Assembly: GCA_035444405.1 (NCBI GenBank)
Contig: DAOMOP010000005.1
Span: 1-52,732, forward strand
DNA: 52,732 bases
Reading direction: 5' to 3'
Source: DAOMOP01 sp035444405
GTDB lineage: Bacteria > Pseudomonadota > Gammaproteobacteria > Burkholderiales > Rhodocyclaceae
Each line of letters starts with the position of its first letter. The stretch's first letter is position 1. The position numbers and the translations under genes were made by a program. Below are positions 36,112 through 42,260 of this stretch, piece after piece. The notes beneath the pieces are model-generated. The model did not search any database, was not told the origin of the DNA, and saw only the letters and a list, made by a program, of their open reading frames with translations.

Positions 36112-37004
36112 GCGGCGACTATCCGCACCTGCATCCCACCGCCCGCGCATGGGCAGACGAGGATGCGCCATCGCGGGTGCGCCGCATCCGCACGGATCGG
36201 TGGATCGGTTACGCACGGGCGCAGGCCGCGTTGGCGGCGATCGAGGATGTGCTGTCATTCCCGAAGCGGACCCGGATGCCGAACCTGCTCCTGGTCGGGC
36301 CGACGAACAACGGCAAGACCATGATCGTCGAGAAGTTCCGGCGCAGCCATCTGCCGATCGCAGCCGTGGATGCCGAGGATGGGATCGCCCGCGTGCCGGT
36401 GCTGAAGATGCAGATGCCGGCGGGTCCCGACGAGCGGCGCTTCTTCGGCGCCATCCTCGACGAGTTGGGAATGCACCACTGGTCCAAGGAAAAGGTCGCG
36501 GCGCAGCAGAGCCTGGCGGTACGCCTGATGCGCGCGACCGATGTGCGCATGCTCGTGATCGACGAAGTGCACAACGTCCTCTCCGGTTCGGGGTCGCAGC
36601 AGCGGCGCCTGCTCAATCTGCTGCGCTGGATTGGCAATGAATTGCAGATACCGCTGGTGGGGGTTGGCACTGCCGAGGCGTTGCGGGCGATCCGCAGCGA
36701 TGACCAGCTCGCCAACCGCTTCGAGCCCGTGGCGCTGCCTCTGTGGGACGAGGACGAGGCGTATCGCCGGCTGCTCAGCACCCTGGAAGCGTTGCTGCCG
36801 CTGCGCAAGCCATCCGGGCTGGCGCAGCCTGCCTTGGCGGGGCAGATCTTCGCCCTGTCCGAAGGCGTGCTGGGCGAGATCGTCTCGATCGTCACGCGCG
36901 CCGCCACCCTCGCGGTCACATCGGGTGCGGAGGCCATCTCCCCGCGCCTGGTCGAGAAGTCCGGGTTCATCTCGCCCACCGGCCGCAGACGTGTGGCCGT
37001 GTGA
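36102..37004 (+). CDS. tnsC: TnsC/TniB-like AAA+ target regulator
   Basis: A 300-residue AAA+ ATPase that links target selection by TniQ to TnsAB. Walker A is GPTNNGKT (residues 66-73), Walker B is RMLVIDEVHN (Asp154, Glu155), and sensor-type residues follow in VGVGTAEALRAI. The start is GTG at 36102, overlapping the tnsB stop by 10 bp; a TTG at 36108 is also possible. The gene overlaps tniQ by 4 bp (GTGA at 37001-37004). Confidence 0.9.
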   Translation: MELSGDYPHLHPTARAWADEDAPSRVRRIRTDRWIGYARAQAALAAIEDVLSFPKRTRMPNLLLVGPTNNGKTMIVEKFRRSHLPIAAVDAEDGIARVPVLKMQMPAGPDERRFFGAILDELGMHHWSKEKVAAQQSLAVRLMRATDVRMLVIDEVHNVLSGSGSQQRRLLNLLRWIGNELQIPLVGVGTAEALRAIRSDDQLANRFEPVALPLWDEDEAYRRLLSTLEALLPLRKPSGLAQPALAGQIFALSEGVLGEIVSIVTRAATLAVTSGAEAISPRLVEKSGFISPTGRRRVAV

Positions 37005-38512
37005 CGCTCTATCCCGTCGAGGTGCATGCAAGGCGCGTCCGTGCCCACCAGCCCATCCCGATCTACACCGAGCCGATGCCCGACGAAGCGTTGGCGTCGT
37101 GGCTGTGCCGCCTCGCGTCGATGATCGACATGTCCCCGCTGGCGTTCGTCCGCGTTGCGTTCGGAATCGACAGCCGCGGCGACGCGCAATGGTGGCGTCG
37201 TCCAACCAGAGAACAACTTGCCATCATCGCTGCGGGAACCGGGGTCGGCATCGAACGGCTTGCGGGAATGACCTTGGCGAGCTGGTCCCTGGCAAGGCTG
37301 GATGAGCACCCAGGACGGCTGAGCGCGCAACACGTCCTGCACCCGCCCGCGCGACATGCCGCAGACCGCTTCATCGTGGTCTGCCGGCACTGCCTGGCCG
37401 AAGACGCGCTTCCGTATATCCGGCGTGGCTGGATGGTCGGCTGGCTGGCGATCTGTCCGCGCCACCAGTGCAGGCTGGTGCATCAGTGCCCCGCGTGCGC
37501 TGCCTATTTGCGGGTCGCTGACCTGGGCAGTCGGGAGGCGGTCGTCATGGACCGCTGCCGTCGCTGTGGCGCTCGGTGGAGCCAGCTTGGCGCTCGGCCG
37601 GCCCTGCCGCCAGTCGTTGAGCTGCAAGACCGGTTGCTGGGCATGAAGCATCGTGGTGCCGCTGTCCTGCCGGGCCTTGGCCGGGTCGATTGGGCCTCCT
37701 TCACGGTGATCGCCGATCTGGTCGCTGCGGCAACGTGGCTGGAGACGACCGACCATCATCGCGAGCGGCTGTTCGAGCGCATCCTGCGCGATCTCGGCAT
37801 GCCTGCCGACGAACGCCTGCTCATCGAATGGCCGTCCAACTACGGCACGCTGTTGACGCTGGCGTGGGTGTTTGCCGACTGGCCCGTCCGTCTTGAACAG
37901 ATGCTGGCGAATATGCACGCGCCCGGCATCGAGTACCTTCTCGATCGGCTGCCCGAAGTGGACGACGAACTGCGCAAACGCCTTTCCGACCTGCTGGGGC
38001 CTGCGTGGGGCCATCGCCAGCAGGCGATCGCTATGGGCAACTGGCGTGAGTGGCTGGGCAGGATCGTCGCCGAGGGCATGGACTTCAGAACCATGGCCCG
38101 CAGGGAACGCCATCAGGGCTACTCCGTGCGGCTCACGGTGTTCGCCATGCTGGCCGAAGGCCGCAGCATCGCCCAGGCCGCTGCCTGGGCGGGCCTGACA
38201 CCCGCGACGGTCGAGGGATGGATTGAATCTGCGATCGCCTATGGCATCCACATGGTCATAGAGAAGCCCGCACGCCGCAACGATCTGACGCCGGAACAGT
38301 TGAGCGAAATCGGGCGATGGCTGGCCTCTGCAGCCTGGCGCTCGTCGTCCCGAGTCGGCTGGCGTCCAGACCACATGCGCCGCGAGATCGCGCTGCGGTT
38401 CGGCGTGAACGTGTCGGCGAGTGTTGCTCAAAGCCTTCTCCTCAAAGCCAGGACACCTGTGCTTGCCACCTCGCACACCGCATCTGCCGACCCCGCCGAG
38501 TCCGGGATTTAG
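37001..38512 (+). CDS. tniQ: TniQ/TnsD-like target-selection protein
   Basis: A 503-residue TniQ-family protein, which recruits TnsC to the target. The N-terminal TniQ core is at about residues 20-170, with zinc-ribbon cysteines CRHC (about 127), CPRHQC and CPAC (about 157-167) plus a CRRC further on. The long C-terminal half carries HTH-like stretches (SIAQAAAWAGLTPATVEGWI), as in TnsD-type DNA-recognising members. The stop TAG lies inside the right-end repeat array, so coding and end functions overlap. Its DNA target is not known. Confidence 0.88.
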   Translation: MTLYPVEVHARRVRAHQPIPIYTEPMPDEALASWLCRLASMIDMSPLAFVRVAFGIDSRGDAQWWRRPTREQLAIIAAGTGVGIERLAGMTLASWSLARLDEHPGRLSAQHVLHPPARHAADRFIVVCRHCLAEDALPYIRRGWMVGWLAICPRHQCRLVHQCPACAAYLRVADLGSREAVVMDRCRRCGARWSQLGARPALPPVVELQDRLLGMKHRGAAVLPGLGRVDWASFTVIADLVAAATWLETTDHHRERLFERILRDLGMPADERLLIEWPSNYGTLLTLAWVFADWPVRLEQMLANMHAPGIEYLLDRLPEVDDELRKRLSDLLGPAWGHRQQAIAMGNWREWLGRIVAEGMDFRTMARRERHQGYSVRLTVFAMLAEGRSIAQAAAWAGLTPATVEGWIESAIAYGIHMVIEKPARRNDLTPEQLSEIGRWLASAAWRSSSRVGWRPDHMRREIALRFGVNVSASVAQSLLLKARTPVLATSHTASADPAESGI

Positions 38513-38564
38513 CGGACGAGTCCGCCTTTAACGGAACCAGTCCAGGAATTAGCGGAAAACGACA
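38499..38564 (-). repeat. Right end of Tn7-like transposon with three tandem transposase-site-like repeats
   Basis: Three copies at 38499-38517, 38519-38536 and 38539-38557, each about 20 bp apart, lead to the terminus GGAAAACGACA. Dense spacing identifies this as the right end in Tn7 terms. The first copy overlaps the last codons of tniQ. Confidence 0.85.
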
Positions 38565-38569
38565 CTGAG
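38565..38569. repeat. Target-site duplication CTGAG, right copy
   Basis: It is identical to 33676-33680 and abuts the right terminus of the transposon. Confidence 0.9.
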
Positions 38570-38596
38570 TGGATGGTCACCCGAAGATTAGCACTA

Positions 38597-38624
38597 TTGA
38601 GTTAAATTTAACGTGGTTTAATAT
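38597..38624 (+). promoter_or_regulatory. Promoter with palindromic operator for the XRE regulator
   Basis: TTGAGT (38597-38602), 16-bp spacer, TAATAT (38619-38624). The perfect 12-bp palindrome GTTAAATTTAAC (38601-38612) overlaps the -35 box and spacer, a typical repressor position. Transcription would begin near 38631. Confidence 0.6.
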
Positions 38625-38636
38625 GTGCTGATATTC

Positions 38637-38662
38637 GACGCTTCTGCCGATGCAGAAGCGTC
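38637..38662 (+). promoter_or_regulatory. Perfect hairpin enclosing the start codon of the XRE gene
   Basis: GACGCTTCTGC (38637-38647), loop CGAT, GCAGAAGCGTC (38652-38662): 11-bp perfect arms. The ATG (38650-38652) lies across the loop and the first base of the 3' arm. It can act as an mRNA structure blocking initiation or as a dyad operator. No Shine-Dalgarno lies before the ATG. Confidence 0.65.
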
Positions 38663-38982
38663 CGATACAACGCGGCCGCCCGGCCGGTTCCACCACCTTT
38701 GAAGCCGAGCCCGCCCTGGCCTTTGGTGCCGCCGTGCGGGAGGCCAGGACCGCTCAAGGTGTGGCTCAAGAGACGCTCGCGCACCGTGCCGGCATCGAAC
38801 GATCCCACATGGGCAAGATCGAGCGCGGCGAGCACATGCCGACTCTGGCCTTGATCATCCGAATCGCGCGTGCGTTGGGGTGCAGCGCGACGGCGCTGAT
38901 GGCTGAGACCGAAGCACGGCTGGCGAGTGGGCACGAATCGAGCGAAAGTCGGCGACGAGAACGCTCACAAGCTGACCAATGA
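38650..38982 (+). CDS. XRE-family helix-turn-helix regulator
   Basis: 110 residues with an HTH_3 (Cro/C1-type) domain at about residues 24-82 (FGAAVREARTAQGVAQETLAHRAGIERSHMGKIERGEHMP). The N-terminal RPAGSTTFEAEPALAFG tail resembles small regulators found near integrases of this ICE type. The start codon sits in a perfect hairpin, and the promoter carries a 12-bp palindrome, so it is probably autoregulated. It is divergent from the LysR-like gene, now separated from it by the transposon. Confidence 0.85.
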   Translation: MQKRPIQRGRPAGSTTFEAEPALAFGAAVREARTAQGVAQETLAHRAGIERSHMGKIERGEHMPTLALIIRIARALGCSATALMAETEARLASGHESSESRRRERSQADQ

Positions 38983-39170
38983 CAACGCCATTATCCGAGC
39001 CGACTGCTCCACGTCAAAAGGCCGTCTTTTCGTCTATCTTTCCCGACTAAATGCGAGCTGCCTGCTCGGATTAGCACACCTTTCGTCCAATCCCGCTGCG
39101 GATAGTGGGATAGTCGCGACCTGTATGGCTGCGCTAGACAGCGATCCTGGATATGTCTACAGTGTCATAT

Positions 39171-39182
39171 ACAGAATTCTGT
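39171..39182. promoter_or_regulatory. Palindrome ACAGAATTCTGT upstream of HTH-NADAR genes
   Basis: A perfect 12-bp palindrome 38 bp before the HTH gene start, flanked by TAT and GCATA that extend partial symmetry. It is a plausible operator for the adjacent HTH protein. The wider gap 38983-39220 is AT-richer and shows no other gene. Confidence 0.45.
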
Positions 39183-39220
39183 GCATACGTCACATTTTGA
39201 CCGCTAATTGGCCCAAGGAA

Positions 39221-39529
39221 ATGTCACCGCTGCAAGACACACTCGTCGCCTTGCATCTGCGTTTGCAGGTGAATGCGCGCCGACGTTTGGTGCAAGAGGA
39301 CTTGGCTAAGCTTGCCCAGGTCAGCCAGCGGACGATCTCGGAGTGGATGCGTGGGGCTACGGAGCCGATGGCAATGTGTGCGTTGCTGAACCTGTTGGCG
39401 GCGCTGCCGTCCGCGCAGGTCGAGGAGGTGTTGAATGTCTGGCGAGACGCCCAATCCCGGCAAGCAGTCAGCAAGCAACAAAGCGCTCGCCGTGCATCTC
39501 TTGATGCGCAGCCCCTGACCAATGATTAA
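39221..39529 (+). CDS. Small helix-turn-helix protein preceding NADAR gene
   Basis: 102 residues. A Cro/C1-like HTH is seen in LVQEDLAKLAQVSQRTISEWMRGATEPM (about residues 26-53). The ATG at 39221 is chosen because AAGGAA lies directly upstream; the frame is open to 38927, but that part shows no domain and overlaps the XRE gene. The stop overlaps the NADAR start by 8 bp, so the two are coupled. It probably regulates the NADAR gene and perhaps the facing operon. Confidence 0.7.
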   Translation: MSPLQDTLVALHLRLQVNARRRLVQEDLAKLAQVSQRTISEWMRGATEPMAMCALLNLLAALPSAQVEEVLNVWRDAQSRQAVSKQQSARRASLDAQPLTND

Positions 39530-40130
39530 CGACAGCTACGAGCCGGAGAACTTGAAGATGGATGAAATTCGTTTCTATAGGGCCAACGAGAAGCCATACG
39601 GCGCCTTCAGCAACTTGTATCGACGTCCGGTGGAGTTCGAAGGCGAGTTGTTTACGACCGCAGAGCACGCCTACCAGGCAGGTAAGGCACGCAAACCCGA
39701 GGTCAGGCGCTGGCTAATGGCGGCACCAACGCCGGCGTTGTTGGCCATGGCTGCGCACGGCCTGTATGTCTGGGACATCGCCCCCAACTGGTCGAAGATC
39801 AAGTTTGAGCGGATGAAGGGAGTCCTGCGAGCGAAGTTCACGCAGCATGAGGATCTGAGGGAACTCCTCCTTAGCACCGGATCGGCTCGCCTAGTCGAGT
39901 CGGCGACTGTCAATAACGCCGTGAACCGCTTGTGGGGCGAGGTTAACGGAGTGGGTCAGAACAAACTGGGTCAGTTGCTGATGGAGGTCCGCGACGAACT
40001 GAGGGCTGAACTGGATTCGACGGATGCCCAGACGGCCAAACGCGGCCCGCGGCGCGAGGTTAGTAAGTCCAAGAAGACTCGGCCCTCAGCCTCAAAGTGT
40101 CATGCAACGGTGGAGGCGACGGAAGCTTGA
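39522..40130 (+). CDS. NADAR-family (YbiA/DUF1768-like) protein
   Basis: 202 residues. The family fold is recognised from FYRANEKPYGAFSNLY, the TTAEHAYQAGKA block with the conserved Glu-His, MKGVLRAKFTQHEDLRELLLSTG and GVGQNKLGQLLMEVRDEL. YbiA-type members cleave N-glycosidic bonds of riboflavin-pathway intermediates, and other NADARs have been reported to remove ADP-ribose from guanine. The usual Asp before the WG motif appears replaced (NNAVNRLWG), so activity needs testing. The C-terminal 45 residues are polar and unconserved. An ATG at 39558 with GGAG upstream is an alternative start. Its 3' end overlaps the convergent kinase gene by 39 bp. Confidence 0.82.
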   Translation: MINDSYEPENLKMDEIRFYRANEKPYGAFSNLYRRPVEFEGELFTTAEHAYQAGKARKPEVRRWLMAAPTPALLAMAAHGLYVWDIAPNWSKIKFERMKGVLRAKFTQHEDLRELLLSTGSARLVESATVNNAVNRLWGEVNGVGQNKLGQLLMEVRDELRAELDSTDAQTAKRGPRREVSKSKKTRPSASKCHATVEATEA

Positions 40131-41168
40131 TCGGGCGTACTCCGGAGCGTGCTTGTGTAGCGCGTCGGCAGCGGTGGATAGCCCCACCTCCCACGTGTAG
40201 GGCGAACCTCGTGACAACCGGCGGCGTTCGACCGCCCACTGCCGGGTGATGTCGTCGGCGATAGTGACGATTTTGTCCCGCGGCCAAGCCTTTTGCAGTC
40301 CTCGAGCGCCTTCCGTCAGACAGTTCAACGACGACAAGGCCTGACCGAAGACCAATGCATTCTCAAGTACGCTCAGGCCTTGTGCTTCGCCCGCCAGGCG
40401 GAAGAGGCTGAAGATCATGCCTGCAGTGCACCAATCGCCTGCCCCTGCGGTATCGAGGACGTAGGGCAGCCGGAAGGCTGGCACATGGACCCACTCCGGC
40501 TTGAGGGAGCCGATGCGATAGCGCAGCCCGCGCGAGCCTAGTGTCTGTATTTCAATCGCGTCGGGTCGCAAATGGAAGCGCTGCAAGTCATCCAATCGTT
40601 CGTCGGAGTACTTGACGATGTGCGCGCACTCGACGGCACGCCGAAACAGGACTTCGTCCTGGCCGATGGAAGACGGCTCGAAGACGACAAGCGCGCCCGC
40701 TTGTAGATAGCGCTCGGCTAACTCGACACCTAGCCGCGTCGGACGATCAAAGAAGTAAACATTGGATCTTGGCAGTTCGGCGTGCAGAAGGGCAAGATCC
40801 GCGTCGTTGTCCCAGATTGGGCGCCGTGCTTCACCGCAACCGGGGCATGCGAACGAGAATCGGTGCGTGCTGGTAGCGCCCACGCCCAACTGGTGCTGGT
40901 AAATCACCGGCGTGTGTTTGGTGTCTGAGCACCGGAGGAACCGAAGGTCTGCGTTGACCTTGCGGAACTCCTCATGGACCGCTCGCGCGGCGGGATCGTC
41001 TCCCAGCGCTCCGACTGGCACTGATTTCCAGCCCAGCGCCGCGAGGATGTGCAACACGTTGCCCGCGGATCCACCGAGCGCGTGGACCGCTTCCTGGCCA
41101 TCGGGCCTCACAATCACATCCAGCGCGAAAAGACCGGCACCGACAACTCGTGGGCCGCCAGTATTCAT
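40092..41168 (-). CDS. PfkB/ribokinase-family carbohydrate or nucleoside kinase
   Basis: About 358 residues. Ribokinase-family landmarks are present: an N-terminal VVGAGLFALDVIV strand, a substrate Gly-Gly segment (LGGSAGNVLHILAALGW) and the anion-hole/catalytic-base motif DTAGAGDWCTAGM. The family phosphorylates ribose, fructose, adenosine and similar molecules. An unusual CPGCG pair sits in the first half. The start may be ATG 41168 or, overlapping the upstream gene, ATG 41222 or TTG 41231; none has a good ribosome-binding site. It is the last gene of the five-gene operon and converges with the NADAR gene. Confidence 0.85.
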   Translation of the reverse strand: MNTGGPRVVGAGLFALDVIVRPDGQEAVHALGGSAGNVLHILAALGWKSVPVGALGDDPAARAVHEEFRKVNADLRFLRCSDTKHTPVIYQHQLGVGATSTHRFSFACPGCGEARRPIWDNDADLALLHAELPRSNVYFFDRPTRLGVELAERYLQAGALVVFEPSSIGQDEVLFRRAVECAHIVKYSDERLDDLQRFHLRPDAIEIQTLGSRGLRYRIGSLKPEWVHVPAFRLPYVLDTAGAGDWCTAGMIFSLFRLAGEAQGLSVLENALVFGQALSSLNCLTEGARGLQKAWPRDKIVTIADDITRQWAVERRRLSRGSPYTWEVGLSTAADALHKHAPEYARSSFRRLHRCMTL

Positions 41169-41194
41169 GCTGGCGCCAGCTTGAAACGTTAGCG

Positions 41195-42259
41195 TCAGGG
41201 TGGTGAAGAAGGACTCAGCCATATGTGCCAAACGTGTTCCGGGGGCGCCTCTGAAATCGGCGGAACCGCCACATGGTCGGAGGTGTAGCCGATGCTCTCT
41301 TCGTACATGATAGGCAACTCCAACCGCAATGCAGCCAAAAGCATGCCCACACTGCCGATGCGTGTGCCGGCCGGTGACAGCACCGTACGCGCCTCGCGCG
41401 TGGTGGCAGCCCTAAACGCGTCGTTGCGACTGCAATGGATCCGTGTGATAGTTTCGCACACGTCCATCGGGTCTGTCTCATGGGCGTAGATGATGTCGCG
41501 CAGGTTCACGTCCCAGTCATTGAGCAACGGCTCCTGGAACTCCTTGAGCAGTTGGTCGGCGCGCCGCGGGTCCGAGGAGGGGAAAGGCAGCAGCGGACAA
41601 GATTCCTCAGGCCTAAGCACCCGTTGGATCCGGCTGAGAGAGACGACATAGCCCTCGGACAGCTGCGGGATCCACAGCTTGATCGCCGTTCGTACATCCT
41701 CGGTTCCCATATCTGCCTGAAAGCCGTGGATGTATTGAGGGGCGTCGCTCGACATGCCTTCCGCCTGGACCGCAGATGTGGTGCGGCCCGCGACCAGGAC
41801 ATGAGCGTGGGCCCCGCCAACTCGCTTGGCGAGTTCGTGCGCTTGCTTAGCGATCGGAAAGCACACCCCCCGAGACATTGAGCTCGCGTCGACGAAGATG
41901 TCCGTGTAGCCGTCGCCCATCGGTTTCATGCAAGCTGCAGCGGCACGCCGGCCAGCGACGTTAGCCGTGTCGTCTGCCACGATCTCGATCGTTTGAAACA
42001 CCACCTTCCGTCCGGTCAAGCGCTGCAGCAACACCCCGCGATTGCGCTCGGCCGCCTGCCTGAGCACCTCCGAGACCTCCGGACGATCTTCCACGAGGAA
42101 CAGGAAGTCCACGTTGTCAAAGGAGGCCAGGACCGTCGGGAAGTGTAGGCAGAGGTCGTTGAAACCGAGCGTGCCGATCAGTAGGCCCCGCCGGTCGGCA
42201 GTGAGGTAATCACTGAAGAAGGTGTGGCAGTCGTCGCCTTGGTGCGAAATGAACTTCAC
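41195..42259 (-). CDS. Unrecognised Rossmann-like protein of the PRTase/HAD operon
   Basis: 354 residues with no family I recognise. The first 160 residues show alternating strands and helices: RGLLIGTLGF (24-33), DFLFLVEDRP (51-60), KVVFQTIEI (85-93), YTDIFVDASSMSRGV (118-132) and HAHVLVAGRT (151-160). That looks like a Rossmannoid or ligand-sensing fold, with DASSMSRG as the most distinctive loop. The C-terminal half is mixed. The GTG at 42259 starts one base after the ATPase stop, so synthesis is coupled. A sensor, nucleotide-binding or adaptor role is possible but unsupported. Confidence 0.7.
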   Translation of the reverse strand: MKFISHQGDDCHTFFSDYLTADRRGLLIGTLGFNDLCLHFPTVLASFDNVDFLFLVEDRPEVSEVLRQAAERNRGVLLQRLTGRKVVFQTIEIVADDTANVAGRRAAAACMKPMGDGYTDIFVDASSMSRGVCFPIAKQAHELAKRVGGAHAHVLVAGRTTSAVQAEGMSSDAPQYIHGFQADMGTEDVRTAIKLWIPQLSEGYVVSLSRIQRVLRPEESCPLLPFPSSDPRRADQLLKEFQEPLLNDWDVNLRDIIYAHETDPMDVCETITRIHCSRNDAFRAATTREARTVLSPAGTRIGSVGMLLAALRLELPIMYEESIGYTSDHVAVPPISEAPPEHVWHIWLSPSSPP

Positions 42260-42260
42260 G

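Larger units (their letters stand above)
33681..38564 (+). mobile_element. Complete cargo-free Tn7-like transposon (tnsA-tnsB-tnsC-tniQ), 4,884 bp
   Basis: The left end is TGTTGTTTTCCGC and the right end (read inward on the minus strand) TGTCGTTTTCCGC, 12 of 13 identical, flanked by CTGAG on both sides. Transposase-site-like repeats (consensus near TTCCG-TTAA-N5-GGA) occur at 33686, 33755-33773 and 33786-33803 on the left and at 38499-38517, 38519-38536 and 38539-38557 on the right. The four genes fill the whole interior; no passenger, TnsE or CRISPR components are present. Confidence 0.93.

Noticed and set aside
33681..38564. CRISPR-associated (type I-F or V-K) Tn7-like transposon
   Set aside because: No cas genes, repeats or spacers; the interior is fully occupied by tnsA, tnsB, tnsC and tniQ.
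38927..39220. Extension of the small HTH protein to 200 residues
   Set aside because: The extra part overlaps the XRE gene and lacks domain features; ATG 39221 has its own AAGGAA.
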